A stretch of 64,000 nt of DNA from Snodgrassella communis (GTDB lineage: Bacteria > Pseudomonadota > Gammaproteobacteria > Burkholderiales > Neisseriaceae), in contig NZ_CAJZCD010000002.1 of the NCBI RefSeq assembly GCF_914768045.1, forward strand, positions 1 through 64,000, written 5' to 3'. Of this stretch, positions 47,821 to 59,950 are shown one piece after another (position 1 is the stretch's first letter; each line of letters starts with the position of its first letter). The position numbers were made by a program, and so were the translations under genes. The notes under the pieces were generated by a model. The model was not told where the DNA came from and made no database searches. It was given only the letters and a program-made list of their open reading frames with translations.

Positions 47821-48154
47821 ATTTTGTTATTCCGTTTTGTTTATTCTCTTTAAGCTTTATTTAAGCTTATATCTGCTACAGTTTTTCAAAAATCGTTTAT
47901 TTGTTTATTGATTTATTTTACGGGTTGAAATAAGTTTTATCTGAATCAAAGCCGGTTTATTTTATATTTTATTCGGTTTTATGCTTATGTAAATAAGCTT
48001 TCAGGATTATTTTATTGCTTTTAGTGAAAATAGCTGAATGTTTGATTGAATAATTGTTTTTAGATTTGAATATTAAAGCATTTATTTAGAATTTGGTTAT
48101 AAGTTTATTTGCTGGATATATTGATTCCCATAGATGAATATTCCGATTTATTTC
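47821..48154. other. AT-rich spacer between tRNA-Leu and argS
   Basis: No coding or RNA feature was recognised here. It separates the terminator of tRNA-Leu from that of argS. Confidence 0.5.
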
Positions 48155-48204
48155 AATAAAAAACTGCACTGTCTGGCATAAAGCTGATGCAGGCAGTGCA
48201 GTTT
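48155..48204 (-). terminator. Rho-independent terminator after argS
   Basis: An 11-bp stem (AAACTGCACTG / CAGTGCAGTTT) with an inner CCTG/CAGA extension, followed on the minus strand by TTTTTATT, 27 bases past the argS stop. Confidence 0.85.
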
Positions 48205-48230
48205 ATGATTCTGAAAATTGATTATTAAGG

Positions 48231-50220
<1,990 letters not shown>

Positions 50221-50223
50221 TTG

Positions 50224-50454
50224 ATGCGATGTCTGTTGGCGATTATTGTGAGCTTGGTTCATTATATCTTTTGGGTAACAGATGAAGCGATAGATGATGC
50301 GGCAGGAGGTTTCGCAGAAGTCTATATTAAGGTTGGTATACGCAAGAGGTTTAAAAATGTCATTGGTTCTAAAAGCTCAAATGAAATTTTTTCAAAACTC
50401 AAAGAGACAAGGTACGCAACAGGCAATCCTAGTTATGTAAATGATGGCGTATGA
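50224..50454 (+). pseudogene. Small unknown frame, likely gene fragment
   Basis: A 76-residue frame with an ATG but no ribosome site. The hydrophobic opening (CLLAIIVSLVHYIFW) passes into AIDDAAGGFAEVYIKVGIRK and ends in ATGNPSYVNDGV. I do not recognise it. The second half looks like coding DNA whose beginning has been lost, in keeping with other remnants nearby. Confidence 0.25.
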
Positions 50455-50712
50455 GCTGTCTGTGGGGTATATCAGTGTTTAATAAAACTGCTCAATCACT
50501 GCTGGTCAGAAATGCTGATCAAGACAAGTGAATGTTAAACCAGAACCAGTAATTGCAGGCAACCAATAACAGGGTAAAAACGACAATAAAAAGCATGTTA
50601 ATATACATAAGGTTGAAGTTAAAACTACCTCAAGCACGGTGAGGGGTAATACCGTGGCTGCAATGAAAGAGGCGTAGAACTATCTATTTAATCAATTAGG
50701 AACGTCAATGAT
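50455..50712. other. Region with a short coding-like tail, no gene called
   Basis: A frame ending at 50678 reads KVEVKTTSSTVRGNTVAAM without a start, another possible gene end. No promoter was identified for the operon that follows. Confidence 0.3.
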
Positions 50713-51099
50713 ATGAAGAAGTTAATTTTAACGACTGCAACATGTTTAATTGCCGCAACGTCTGCGTCTGCAAAAGATTTCAACTGGGAACAAATCGCCC
50801 ACACTCCAGATGGCTTTATTTTATATGCAGATAATAATTTTTATGAAGGTCAGGATTTTGCGTGGATCATAATCAAGGAGCCTAAACCCTTTGAAACGCC
50901 AAAAGGTAATTCTGCCGATTCCACAATGCTAAAAGTTCATATAAATTGTCAAAAAAATTTAATGAAGATGGCTGATACTGCTTATTTAAAAAATAACAAA
51001 GTTATCGAGACGGATAATGATGTTAAAGAGAATGCATATAAAAAAATTAAGGCAGATACGATGTTCTCAGTAATTGCAGATTGGTATTGTTCATCTTGA
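50713..51099 (+). CDS. Secreted small protein, possibly surface-adhesin E-like
   Basis: A 128-residue protein with a clear Sec signal (KKLILTTATCLIAATSASA, cleavage after about residue 20). The mature part begins with a tryptophan strand (FNWEQIAHTPDGFILYADNN) and ends with a paired-cysteine pattern (HINCQ and ADWYCSS). That layout resembles the Adhesin_E family named after Haemophilus protein E, but the match is by eye only. It lies 50 bases before the SHOCT/LprI-like gene in the same direction. Confidence 0.6.
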   Translation: MKKLILTTATCLIAATSASAKDFNWEQIAHTPDGFILYADNNFYEGQDFAWIIIKEPKPFETPKGNSADSTMLKVHINCQKNLMKMADTAYLKNNKVIETDNDVKENAYKKIKADTMFSVIADWYCSS

Positions 51100-51149
51100 C
51101 TTATCCGTAGCAACTTAGATAAAACTTTGATACTGCAAAAGGAATTTTT

Positions 51150-52097
51150 ATGTCTAAGCCATCTTTGACAAATGAGCTTACTCGCTTGTATGAATTGCTG
51201 GAGAAAGGGGCGATTACACAGGAGGAGTATGAGGAACATAAGGCTTTATTATTAAACCAAGCCCGCGGTGCATCTTCACAGAATGATGGCTACAGTAGTA
51301 GTCCGGCACAGGCTAAACCAGCAAGTGAAGTACCACAAATTATCATCAATCAAAGCTCATCAGTTGCCGCGTCAGCCAGTGCAACTGCTGTAGCCAAAAA
51401 TGGCGGTTGTTTAAAAAGTGTTTTAGCTGCAATTGGTTTTCTGGTTGTAATTGGTGCAATTCTGAAAGCTTGTTCTAGTGACGAAAAAACAGTATCAAGT
51501 ACGCCTGCATCAGAACCGGCTGCTCAGATTGTTGCTAATGCAGTTAATCAGGAGGCTGCTCAGGAAAATATGCAGGCTGCATTACAAACTGCGAAGCAGG
51601 AGAATACAGCAGTAAATAATGAAATAAATGCGTTATGGACTGATATGGATGCGGATGTGCGCAACCATTTAAAGTCTCAGCAGCTTGCATGGAACCAGCA
51701 AAAGAAGAGGCAGTGCCAGTCAAACCAATACCCTACGCCGGAGCAGAATCAAATTGAGCATTTAAACTGTGAGACAAGCCTAACACACACACGCATATCT
51801 GAACTGGAAATACTACAGAATCAGCTATATGCGGAAGTAAAGGAGGCGAAGCTACAAAAGCTAAGGCAAGAGGCAAATGATTCATTGGAAGTACTACAGT
51901 CAACATGGGATTCCATACCGGAACCGATTAAGGATCAGCTGAGTACAAACTTTAAAAACTGGACTAAGAGTGCGGATAATGAATGCGATTCTGCAAAGCC
52001 GGCTGATACACAGGTGCAGACAGATATCAACCGATACATTTGTAGAATAAAGCTGGTAAAAGCTAAAACCAAGGAGCTTGAGGGTTATAAAATTTAA
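51150..52097 (+). CDS. SHOCT-domain membrane protein with LprI-like periplasmic repeats
   Basis: A 315-residue protein of composite build. Residues about 7-35 (LTRLYELLEKGAITQEEYEE) form a SHOCT motif. A low-complexity Ser/Ala linker follows, then one membrane helix at about residues 90-106 (SVLAAIGFLVVIGAILKAC). The rest, outside the membrane, contains two similar halves with W…C…C spacing (WNQQKKRQC and WTKSADNEC, each followed by a second Cys), like LprI/DUF1311 domains, some of which inhibit lysozyme. The ribosome site AAAGGA is good. It probably forms an operon with the gene before it. The function is unknown; a lysozyme-inhibitor role would fit a host-associated cell but is inference. 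Confidence 0.65.
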   Translation: MSKPSLTNELTRLYELLEKGAITQEEYEEHKALLLNQARGASSQNDGYSSSPAQAKPASEVPQIIINQSSSVAASASATAVAKNGGCLKSVLAAIGFLVVIGAILKACSSDEKTVSSTPASEPAAQIVANAVNQEAAQENMQAALQTAKQENTAVNNEINALWTDMDADVRNHLKSQQLAWNQQKKRQCQSNQYPTPEQNQIEHLNCETSLTHTRISELEILQNQLYAEVKEAKLQKLRQEANDSLEVLQSTWDSIPEPIKDQLSTNFKNWTKSADNECDSAKPADTQVQTDINRYICRIKLVKAKTKELEGYKI

Positions 52098-52375
52098 TCT
52101 TGATTATGTTGCAGATTCAAGCTGGTTTAGTGCTGGCTTTTTTATTGAGGTAAATGATGCTGCTAGTTGGGGGTATTCTGAATGTACCGAATTTCAAGGA
52201 ACTTAATGTTATTTGCAATAATACGCTTAGTCGATAACGTCATTTCCATGAAAAACAATAATATGCTCAATATAGCAAGGCATTTGTCGAAAAAAGCTTC
52301 TTTGCCTGTTACAACAAAATAGCTAGCTCGTATAAGGCTACTGTGTAGCATTCAAAGGAGCAGTCGGGGGCATGA
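52098..52375. other. Intergenic region, fragments only
   Basis: Short frames on both strands here lack ribosome sites and family resemblance. I see no RNA gene or terminator that I can support. Confidence 0.4.
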
Positions 52376-52543
52376 ATGTGTAGCACATTGATTGGCCAGA
52401 TTGAAACATTGGCGGCCAGTACGCTTAAATTTCATATCATCACGCCTGAATACGTCTACGCCAATGCTTGTATTACGGGGTATGACAGGACAAGAAAGGT
52501 ATCAGGTGGTGCGCAGTTGATTAAGGTTAATCTGTATTTTTGA
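52376..52543 (+). pseudogene. Phage tail/baseplate-like protein fragment
   Basis: A 55-residue frame (ATG at 52376) reads GQIETLAAST, IITPEYVYANACITGYDRT and GGAQLIKVNLYF. This resembles the C-terminal part of a Dit-like phage tail protein N-domain, in which a TPE…YxNaxitgydr…g..lI.V.L pattern recurs. With no ribosome site and no phage neighbours it is most likely a prophage scrap. Recognition is from memory of the pattern and uncertain. Confidence 0.4.
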
Positions 52544-52791
52544 TCTTTTTAAATTCGCAGTTAGGTTTTTTCTTATCTCTGTTTTAAGTAGGCGATGCTT
52601 TTTTGAATAATATTATTCAGGCTAGATTGTTTTTTATCGGTTAGTGGCTAAAGATAAGTGTGTTCTGCGGTAGCTGATGATGGTATATCAATGATATGTC
52701 ATGCGTACAATTTTGAAAAAATATTCAGCATTATATGTACCTGTAAATGAGTCTAGGGCAGGGTTCTAGCTGGCTATCTTTGTCTGTGCAC
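52544..52791. other. Intergenic region downstream of metW
   Basis: Nothing recognisable is seen in this short stretch, and no clear terminator for metW. Confidence 0.4.
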
Positions 52792-53388
52792 TCAGCCGAC
52801 GCGATAAAAGGCCAGGCTACCCAGCAGGTTTGGCAAGAAGGATACGCGCTTATTGCCACTCATTACGGCACGTTGTAGAATTTTTAAATGATTTTTGCTG
52901 CATAATCTGTCGAAATCCTGAAGTGTACACCAGTGAATGTTGGGGGTGTTATACCATTGATAAGGCATGCGTTCTGATACTGGCATATGTCCACCAAGGG
53001 CGATTTGCAGGCGATTGCGCCAGTAGCCAAAGTTGGGAAAGGTTACAATGGCTTCTCTGGCGACGCGTTTCATTTCCTGCAAAATATTTTCGGTGTTTTT
53101 CATGGCTTGAATGGTTTGGCTCAATACAATGGTATCAAAGCTATTATCGTTAAAGTGTTGTAATCCGGCTTCCAGATCGGCCTGTATGACGTTGATACCA
53201 CGCTGCATGGCAGCTAAAACACTGCCGGTAGCAATTTCCAGCCCATAGCCTTGACAATTTTTGTGTTTGATCAGGGCGGCGAGTAGTTCACCATCTCCAC
53301 AGCCTAAGTCGAGCACTCGGCTATTGGGGGTAATCCAGTCAAAAATCATTTTTAAGTCACCACGCAGTGACGTTGATGATGTATTCAT
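52792..53388 (-). CDS. metW: MetW methyltransferase-like protein
   Basis: A 198-residue class I methyltransferase-fold protein: [16 protein letters not shown] (SAM motif I, residues 25-40), [14 protein letters not shown] and ITFPNFG-like [12 protein letters not shown] are MetW hallmarks. In proteobacteria MetW works with MetX, and it is thought to adjust MetX activity or substrate use in methionine synthesis. Its start overlaps the metX stop by 4 bases (ATGA), so it is the second gene of the metXW operon. Confidence 0.95.
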   Translation of the reverse strand: MNTSSTSLRGDLKMIFDWITPNSRVLDLGCGDGELLAALIKHKNCQGYGLEIATGSVLAAMQRGINVIQADLEAGLQHFNDNSFDTIVLSQTIQAMKNTENILQEMKRVAREAIVTFPNFGYWRNRLQIALGGHMPVSERMPYQWYNTPNIHWCTLQDFDRLCSKNHLKILQRAVMSGNKRVSFLPNLLGSLAFYRVG

Positions 53389-54524
53389 TGTGTTAGCTCA
53401 GTAGCAATATTATTAAAATAAATACGGATGGCGGCCTGATAGTCGGGATCTTCCATTAGAAATGCATCATGACCGTGGGCAGACTGGAGTGCAATATATT
53501 GCACGGGTTTGTTGGCAGCAACTAGTGCGTCAAGCAATTCTTGTGAACGTCTGGGTGAGAAGCGCCAGTCACTGCTGAAGCTGGCAATAAGTATTTTTGC
53601 CTGAATTGCTGATACTGCGGTAATTAAATCACCGGCATAGTCACGTGCCGGATCAAAGTAATCCAGTGCTTTTGTCATCAGTAAATAGCTATTGGCATCG
53701 AATACGTCGGCAAATTTGTCACCCTGATAATGCAGGTATGATTCAACTTCAAATTCAACGTTGTAATCATACTGAAAGTTTTGTTGACGCATCTGACGAC
53801 CAAATTTTTTGCCCAGTCCGTCTTCCGCCAGATAGGTGATGTGTCCCATCATGCGCGCTATACGTAAGCCGCGGCGGGGAATCCGTTGTTGTTGTGCATA
53901 ATGTCCCTGACAATAGTCGGGGTCGGTAAGTATGGCTTGTCGAGCCACGTCATTAAAAGCAATATTTTGTGTCGATAAACGAGGTGCAGAGGCAATGATC
54001 AGTGCATGACGTAAACGTTGTGGCTGATCAATAGCCCATTGTAATGCCTGCATTCCGCCCAAACTGCCACCCATTACTGCTGCCCACTGCTGGATACCGA
54101 GCCGGTCGGCAAGCATGGTCTGACTTTTAACCCAGTCTTTTACTGTAACCATGGGGAAATCAGCACCATATGCTTTACCGGTAGCCGGATTGATGCTCAG
54201 TGGTCCGGTACTACCATGGCAGCCGCCCAGATTATTGAGGCCAACGACAAAAAATCTATTGGTATCAACTGGTTTTCCGGGGCCAACCATGTTATCCCAC
54301 CAGCCAGGGTGTTTGTCGTTACTGCTGTGGTAGCCGGCAATGTGATGATTTCCAGACAGTGCATGGCAGATTAGTACGGCATTAGTTTTGTCTGCGTTAA
54401 GGGTGCCATATGTTTCAACCATCAATTCAAATTGTGGTAATACACAGCCGTTTTGCAAGGTTAATGGGCTGCTAAAAGACCATTTCTGCGGGGTAACAAT
54501 GCCAATGCTGTCTATTTCTTTCAT
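53385..54524 (-). CDS. metX: Homoserine O-acyltransferase (MetX)
   Basis: MetX activates homoserine with an acyl group from CoA in methionine synthesis. An alpha/beta hydrolase fold: oxyanion and substrate loop [20 protein letters not shown], nucleophile Ser in [11 protein letters not shown] (about residue 150), late Asp in SDWRFSP and His in [13 protein letters not shown]. At 379 residues it is the normal length. MetX enzymes may use acetyl- or succinyl-CoA; when paired with MetW they often take succinyl-CoA, and the motif alone does not decide. Confidence 0.95.
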   Translation of the reverse strand: MKEIDSIGIVTPQKWSFSSPLTLQNGCVLPQFELMVETYGTLNADKTNAVLICHALSGNHHIAGYHSSNDKHPGWWDNMVGPGKPVDTNRFFVVGLNNLGGCHGSTGPLSINPATGKAYGADFPMVTVKDWVKSQTMLADRLGIQQWAAVMGGSLGGMQALQWAIDQPQRLRHALIIASAPRLSTQNIAFNDVARQAILTDPDYCQGHYAQQQRIPRRGLRIARMMGHITYLAEDGLGKKFGRQMRQQNFQYDYNVEFEVESYLHYQGDKFADVFDANSYLLMTKALDYFDPARDYAGDLITAVSAIQAKILIASFSSDWRFSPRRSQELLDALVAANKPVQYIALQSAHGHDAFLMEDPDYQAAIRIYFNNIATELTQ

Positions 54525-54553
54525 GAGTATAGGTAAAAGAATAGAAAACTGGC

Positions 54554-54559
54554 ATTATA
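54554..54559 (-). promoter_or_regulatory. -10 element of the metXW promoter
   Basis: A perfect TATAAT on the minus strand lies 29 bases upstream of the metX ATG. The -35 region is weak (CTGTGC at 17-base spacing), which suggests a regulated promoter. Confidence 0.5.
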
Positions 54560-54605
54560 GCGACTTTGTCTGATTTGCACAGATTTAACGTGTTTTGAGG
54601 GAGAT

Positions 54606-54788
54606 ATGTTAGGACGATTGCTGCGTCTGTTTATTGTGATAATGTTGTTGGGGGTGGTGTTAAGGTATGTACTTGGAAAACAGCAACAGCAAACTTTTGG
54701 TTATTGGGTTAATTGTCTGGCGCTGATTTTGCTGCTGGTTACTTTATTGATGTGGCTGTTATATGCACTGAAAACGGTTTTCTGGTAA
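54606..54788 (+). CDS. Small membrane protein of 60 residues
   Basis: Two hydrophobic helices, residues about 5-23 (LLRLFIVIMLLGVVLRYVL) and 34-54 (WVNCLALILLLVTLLMWLLY), are joined by a short polar loop KQQQQTFG. The ribosome site GAGGGAGAT and the clean ATG support it. No function is recognised. It is divergent from metX. Confidence 0.65.
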   Translation: MLGRLLRLFIVIMLLGVVLRYVLGKQQQQTFGYWVNCLALILLLVTLLMWLLYALKTVFW

Positions 54789-54817
54789 AACGGGATTGTT
54801 GGTGTTTTCCTGATAAG

Positions 54818-54850
54818 ATATCCGGCCAGCTATTCTGGCCGGCCGGATAT
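54818..54850. terminator. Hairpin between convergent small-membrane-protein gene and mdh
   Basis: A 10-bp stem ATATCCGGCC / GGCCGGATAT with a 13-base loop that can pair further. No adjacent T-run on either strand, so it may be a Rho-assisted or transcript-protecting hairpin. Confidence 0.5.
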
Positions 54851-54863
54851 TGAGTTTGCTTTT

Positions 54864-55841
54864 TTACAGTAAACTGCTAATTTCTGCTTTTTCTTCTTCA
54901 AGTTCTGCTAGAGTTTGGTTGATACGCTCTTGGCTGAATTCGTCAACTGGCAAATCTTTGATGATAGTATATTCACCATTTTTACAGGTCATGGGGAAGC
55001 CAAATACAATTCCCTCCGGAATGCCGTAAGAACCATCGGATGGTACTCCCATGGTAACCCATTCATCGTCACTGCCGATTACCCAGTCATGAATCTGATC
55101 AATAATGGCGTTTGCGGCACTTGCAGCTGAAGATAGTCCACGGGCTTCTATAATGGCCGAACCGCGTTTACCAACTTTAGGTAGGTATTCGTTTATATAC
55201 CAGTCCTGATCGTTGATTATTTCAGCTACGTTTTCATTTTCTACGGTGGCAAAACGGTAATCGGTGTACATGGTAGGGCTGTGGTTTCCCCATATGCACA
55301 GTTTTTTGATTTTACTCACTGGTTTGCCGGTTTTTTCAGCTAGCTGGCTAAGTGCGCGGTTTTGATCCAGTCGCATTAGTGCAGTGAAGTTTTTTGCCGG
55401 TAAATCTGGGGCAGATTTCATGGCGATATAGGCATTGGTATTGGCTGGATTACCAACTACTAGTACTTTTACATCGCGGTTGGCAACTTTATTTAAAGCT
55501 GCGCCTTGTGCTGCAAATATTTCTGCGTTTGCCTGTAGTAGGTCACTGCGCTCCATCCCTTTGCTACGCGGTCGGGCTCCGACGAGGATAGCTATGTCCG
55601 CATCTTTGAATGCTACCTCTGGGTCATGCGTGGCAAACATGTCAACCAGCAGTGGGAATGCACAATCCTCTAATTCCATCATTACGCCCTGAGCCGCGGT
55701 TTGTGATTGGGGTAAATCAAGAAGTTGCAGAATCACTGGTGTGTCCTTGCCAAGCATGTCGCCACTGGCAATACGAAACAGTAAAGCATAACCAATCTGG
55801 CCGGTAGCACCCGTTACGGCAATGCGTACAGGTTTTTTCAT
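54864..55841 (-). CDS. mdh: Malate dehydrogenase
   Basis: Mdh oxidises malate to oxaloacetate with NAD. The Rossmann loop [16 protein letters not shown] is at residues 9-24; the substrate-loop arginines are in [15 protein letters not shown]; the catalytic His lies in [13 protein letters not shown]. The sequence belongs to the LDH-like, cytosolic-type MDH of 325-329 residues common in beta-proteobacteria, not the E. coli type of 312. It is near the sdh-gltA-sucA cluster but on the opposite strand. Confidence 0.96.
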   Translation of the reverse strand: MKKPVRIAVTGATGQIGYALLFRIASGDMLGKDTPVILQLLDLPQSQTAAQGVMMELEDCAFPLLVDMFATHDPEVAFKDADIAILVGARPRSKGMERSDLLQANAEIFAAQGAALNKVANRDVKVLVVGNPANTNAYIAMKSAPDLPAKNFTALMRLDQNRALSQLAEKTGKPVSKIKKLCIWGNHSPTMYTDYRFATVENENVAEIINDQDWYINEYLPKVGKRGSAIIEARGLSSAASAANAIIDQIHDWVIGSDDEWVTMGVPSDGSYGIPEGIVFGFPMTCKNGEYTIIKDLPVDEFSQERINQTLAELEEEKAEISSLL

Positions 55842-56736
55842 AACTTATCCTCTTATTAAATGATAAAAAATAACTACTAGGATTTTTTCTTGTCTTTAGG
55901 ATGGGGGATTAGGCAGTCCTACAAAAATTTGGCGCGTATGATAACAAAATTCTATTTAAGGTTAAATTAATTGGCGTAAATACATTGATGCTTTTTGAGA
56001 ATGTTGAACATGCTGAAATAGTTTTTCTATGTTGTTTTAATGTTTGTATAAAAATTTTATAAGGATTTGTTTATATGAGTTTGGTATGTCATATATGAAG
56101 TTTGAATCAATTTGCTATCAATATATCTGTATAACGATAAGGTAAAAAAGCAGGTTTGATCGGTATTGAATAAACCTAGTCTGGTGGTGGCCGCTGGTGG
56201 GATGCAGTCCTACTGGCAGGTTTAAAAAATGAAGAACTGGTTTTAGCAGTTATGTTGGTAAGGTGTGTTGGTTTTACTAAAGTAATCGGTGAATTAATTT
56301 AGTTGTTGCATTCTTGCCAGATTTAAATGGGTTGTTTGTACTTTGTTGCTACAGTTTTTATGCTTTTTGTTGATTAAACAAATTGTTTTGCCGGATACTG
56401 CTTAGCAATGGTGTCATCAGGCTTTATTGCAGTTAGAAACAGTCAGGCTGTTGAGGAACGGACATGTTTTTGCCGGCAATTTCGTCAGGTGTATTTTAAG
56501 CCAGAGTACGGTGTACATTATGAGTGGCACTGACATTATTTATGGTTGGTTAATCAATCTTTGCAGTTAAGCGGTATGTATGTCTGCTGGCTTGATATGC
56601 TAATTGTAAATAAATTTTGTGTTGTGTTTTTGCATATTTGCTAAAAACGAGGTCAATTGCTGTAAATTTCGGTTGTAGCGGCTTAGGTCGCTGGTTTTTG
56701 AGTTTTAAATTATTTAATAATCAAGAGGAGTTATCG
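55842..56736. other. Divergent intergenic region between mdh and sdhC, 0.9 kb
   Basis: This is the regulatory region of the TCA operon and mdh. No gene is convincing: a frame reading ERTCFCRQFRQVYFKPEYG near 56456 is interrupted by a stop. The gap's length is notable for a central metabolic operon and leaves room for a long leader or a small RNA. Confidence 0.45.
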
Positions 56737-57117
56737 ATGCAAAATGAAAGGCCAGTGTATCTGGATATACATAAGATACGATTACCTATTCCGGGTATTG
56801 TATCTATTTTTCATCGCTTTAGTGGTGTGGTGCTATTTATCTGTATTCCGCTGTTGTTATGGCTGTTTTCAGGTACGCTGTCCCATGAATCTGCGTTCAA
56901 TACTTATCATGCGCTTATGCAACATCCGTTGGTAAGGTGCATTCTTTTTGTTTTGTTGCTGGCATATGTGTATCACAGTCTGGCGGGTGTTCGTTTTCTG
57001 CTTTTGGATATTCATAAAGGCACAGAACTGAATACAGCTCGAACTTCTGCTAAAGCCGTGGTTGTGTGCGCAATTGTCTTGACCGTTATTATTTATGGAG
57101 CGTGCTGGTTATTATGA
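56737..57117 (+). CDS. sdhC: Succinate dehydrogenase cytochrome b556 subunit
   Basis: SdhC anchors complex II in the membrane and binds heme b and quinone. The start RPVYLDIHKIRLPIPGIVSI, followed by FHRFSGVVLF, is the SdhC signature with the quinone-site Ser/Arg region, and the heme-ligand His is in YHSLAGVRFLLLD. Three membrane helices are seen in 126 residues. The ATG at 56737 is chosen for AGAGGAG 6 bases upstream; a frame extending to 56617 lacks family resemblance. sdhD follows with an ATGA overlap. Confidence 0.95.
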   Translation: MQNERPVYLDIHKIRLPIPGIVSIFHRFSGVVLFICIPLLLWLFSGTLSHESAFNTYHALMQHPLVRCILFVLLLAYVYHSLAGVRFLLLDIHKGTELNTARTSAKAVVVCAIVLTVIIYGACWLL

Positions 57118-57461
57118 TTGATCGTAAATTGGCCGGCGCGCACTATGGTCTGCGCGACTGGATTATGCAGCGTATCACTGCGGTATTCATGCTGGTGTAT
57201 TCAGTACTCTTTTTAATCATGATTATTTGTTTACCGCACAGTTATGAGCAATGGCAGTGTTTTTTTGCTCAAACCTGGGTACGTCTGGTTACACAAATTT
57301 TTGTGCTGGCGCTGATATTACATGCTTGGGTTGGTATTCGTGATTTGTGGATGGACTATATTAAACCTGTAGGTTTACGTCTGTTTTTACATGCTGCCAC
57401 GATTTTATGGCTGGTTGGCTGTCTGATTTATTCTGTTAATGTGATTTGGGGGTTAGCATGA
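57114..57461 (+). CDS. sdhD: Succinate dehydrogenase membrane anchor subunit
   Basis: A 115-residue membrane anchor with three helices. It starts [20 protein letters not shown], where the RDW-QR region faces quinone, and contains [16 protein letters not shown] with the heme-ligand His. It overlaps sdhC (ATGA) at its start and sdhA (ATGA) at its end, so expression is stoichiometrically coupled. Confidence 0.94.
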   Translation: MIDRKLAGAHYGLRDWIMQRITAVFMLVYSVLFLIMIICLPHSYEQWQCFFAQTWVRLVTQIFVLALILHAWVGIRDLWMDYIKPVGLRLFLHAATILWLVGCLIYSVNVIWGLA

Positions 57462-59233
57462 GTATGCCCAAGAGTTTACCGGTACGTCGTTTTGACGCTG
57501 TAATTGTTGGTGGCGGCGGTGCAGGGCTTCGCGCAGCTTTGCAACTTTCAAAAGCAGGTTTGAATACAGTGGTGCTGTCTAAGGTTTTTCCAACCCGTTC
57601 TCATACGGTTGCTGCGCAGGGGGGTATTTCTGCCTCTCTTGGCAATGTGCAGGAAGATCACTGGAACTGGCATATGTACGATACGGTTAAAGGTTCGGAC
57701 TGGCTGGGTGACCAAGATGCGATTGAGTTTATGACGCGCCGCGCACCTGATGCTGTTGTGGAGCTGGAGCATATGGGTATGCCGTTTGACCGTGTTGAAT
57801 CCGGCAAGATTTACCAGCGCCCGTTTGGCGGACATACTGCCGAATTCGGTAAGCGTGCAGTAGAACGTGCCTGTGCTGTGGCAGACCGTACCGGCCACGC
57901 AATGCTGCATACTCTGTATCAGCAAAATGTACATGCGGAAACTCAGTTTTTTGTTGAGTGGGCTGCTCTTGATCTGATTCGTGATTCCGAGGGTGTGGTG
58001 ATTGGTGTGATCGCCATGGAAATGGAAACGGGTGATGTTTTCGTTCTGCATGCTAAAGCGGTGTTGTTTGCTACAGGTGGTGCGGGTCGTATTTATGCTT
58101 CTTCTACTAATGCTTATATGAATACCGGTGATGGACTGGGTATGGCTGCACGTGCAGGTATTCCTCTGGAAGATATGGAATTCTGGCAATTTCATCCTAC
58201 TGGTGTGGCAGGTGCCGGGGTTTTGATTACTGAGGGTGTACGTGGCGAAGGCGGGATTCTGCTAAACAGTGATGGTGAGCGTTTTATGGAGCGCTATGCA
58301 CCTACTGTGAAAGATTTGGCTTGCCGTGATGTGGTTTCGCGCGCTATGTCCATTGAAATCCACGAAGGGCGTGGTGTTGGTAAGAATAAGGATCATGTTC
58401 TGCTGAAAGTCGATCATCTTGGTGCAGAAAAAATTATGGAAAAATTGCCCGGTATTCGCGAAATTTCCATTCAGTTTGCTGGTGTGGATCCGATTAAAGA
58501 TCCGATTCCGGTGGTACCAACTTGTCACTATATGATGGGCGGTATTCCTACTAATTATCATGGTCAGGTGGTGATGGCCAAAGGGGATGATCTGGAAGCT
58601 CCAGTGCCTGGTTTTTATGCAGCAGGTGAATGTGCCTGTGCTTCGGTGCATGGTGCTAACCGTCTGGGTACCAATTCATTACTTGATCTGGTGGTGTTTG
58701 GTAAGGCGGCTGGTGATCATATGATTGATTATATTAAGAAGCAGGGTGCGCATCGTGAGTTGCCTGCTGATGTGGGCGAGAAAACACTTGCTCGTCTCAG
58801 CCGTCTGGAAAATCAGACTAATGGTGAAGAAGTATCTGAAGTACGCAATGACTTGCAGCGCTGTGTTCAGTCACATGCAGGTGTGTTCCGTACCGATGCT
58901 TTGCTACAGGATGGCATTGAGAAAATTAATGCGATTGCTGAACGCGTAGCCAAAACGCAGATTCATGACAAGAGTAAAGTGTGGAATACAGCACGGCTTG
59001 AAGCGCTGGAACTGGATAATCTGATTGAGGTTGCTCAGGCTACGCTGGTTTCCGCTGCTGCACGTAAAGAGTCACGTGGCGCCCATGCTTCAGATGACCA
59101 TCCAAACCGTGATGACGAAAACTGGATGAAACACACACTATATTACGCAGAAGACCAGCATCTGGAATATAAACCGGTACATACCAAACCTTTGAGTGTG
59201 GAATATATAAAGCCGGCTGAACGCGTTTACTAA
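57458..59233 (+). CDS. sdhA: Succinate dehydrogenase flavoprotein subunit
   Basis: SdhA holds covalent FAD and oxidises succinate. FAD-binding [14 protein letters not shown] lies at residues 16-29, the FAD-attachment His in [12 protein letters not shown], and the catalytic Arg/His region in [10 protein letters not shown] plus [20 protein letters not shown]. Its 591 residues match the family (E. coli 588). The ATG at 57458 overlaps the sdhD stop; a second in-frame ATG lies at 57464. Confidence 0.97.
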   Translation: MSMPKSLPVRRFDAVIVGGGGAGLRAALQLSKAGLNTVVLSKVFPTRSHTVAAQGGISASLGNVQEDHWNWHMYDTVKGSDWLGDQDAIEFMTRRAPDAVVELEHMGMPFDRVESGKIYQRPFGGHTAEFGKRAVERACAVADRTGHAMLHTLYQQNVHAETQFFVEWAALDLIRDSEGVVIGVIAMEMETGDVFVLHAKAVLFATGGAGRIYASSTNAYMNTGDGLGMAARAGIPLEDMEFWQFHPTGVAGAGVLITEGVRGEGGILLNSDGERFMERYAPTVKDLACRDVVSRAMSIEIHEGRGVGKNKDHVLLKVDHLGAEKIMEKLPGIREISIQFAGVDPIKDPIPVVPTCHYMMGGIPTNYHGQVVMAKGDDLEAPVPGFYAAGECACASVHGANRLGTNSLLDLVVFGKAAGDHMIDYIKKQGAHRELPADVGEKTLARLSRLENQTNGEEVSEVRNDLQRCVQSHAGVFRTDALLQDGIEKINAIAERVAKTQIHDKSKVWNTARLEALELDNLIEVAQATLVSAAARKESRGAHASDDHPNRDDENWMKHTLYYAEDQHLEYKPVHTKPLSVEYIKPAERVY

Positions 59234-59245
59234 GGAACTATCAAG

Positions 59246-59950
59246 ATGGAAAAAATCCGCTTTCAAGTGTACCGCTACAATCCTGATGTGGATGCCAAGC
59301 CGTACATGAAAGATTATGAACTCGAAATCGAACCTACAGATGTGAAGCTGTTGGATGCGCTGATTAAGCTTAAGGCACAGGATGACAGCTTGTCTTTTCG
59401 CCGCTCCTGCCGTGAAGGCATTTGTGGTTCTGATGGGATGAATATTAATGGTAAGAATGGCTTGGCCTGTTTGACTGATATTCGCAGTTTGAAGCAGCCA
59501 ATTGTTTTGAAACCACTGCCTGCTTTGCCTGTTATCCGTGATTTAATTGTTGATTTTACGCAGTTCTTTAATCAATATCATTCGGTTAAACCCTATTTGA
59601 TTAATGATACGGCGGCACCGACAGGGGAGCGTTTACAGTCACAGGCGGAACGCAAGGAGCTGGACGGTTTGTATGAGTGCATTTTATGTGCCTGCTGTTC
59701 TACGGCATGTCCTTCATTCTGGTGGAATCCGGATAAGTTTGTGGGTCCGTCCGGTTTGCTGAATGCATATCGTTTTATTGCAGACACTCGTGATACGCGC
59801 ACTAATGAACGTCTGGATAATCTGAATGATCCATACCGGCTGTTTCGTTGTCACACGATTATGAATTGTGTTGATGTTTGTCCAAAACATTTAAATCCAA
59901 CGCAGGCTATTGGTAAGATTAAAGATTTAATGTTAAGAAGAGCGATCTGA
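59246..59950 (+). CDS. sdhB: Succinate dehydrogenase iron-sulfur subunit
   Basis: SdhB carries electrons from FAD to quinone through three clusters: 2Fe-2S (SCREGICGSDGMNINGKNGL plus following AC), 4Fe-4S (CILCACCSTACPSFWW) and 3Fe-4S (CHTIMNCVDVCPKHLNP). Its 234 residues are normal. It starts 12 bases after sdhA and shares a TGATG junction with sdhE. Confidence 0.97.
   Translation: MEKIRFQVYRYNPDVDAKPYMKDYELEIEPTDVKLLDALIKLKAQDDSLSFRRSCREGICGSDGMNINGKNGLACLTDIRSLKQPIVLKPLPALPVIRDLIVDFTQFFNQYHSVKPYLINDTAAPTGERLQSQAERKELDGLYECILCACCSTACPSFWWNPDKFVGPSGLLNAYRFIADTRDTRTNERLDNLNDPYRLFRCHTIMNCVDVCPKHLNPTQAIGKIKDLMLRRAI

Noticed and set aside
52163-52351. A 62-codon minus-strand frame downstream of the SHOCT gene.
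   Set aside because: No ribosome site, no recognisable domain and AT-driven composition; not supported as a gene.
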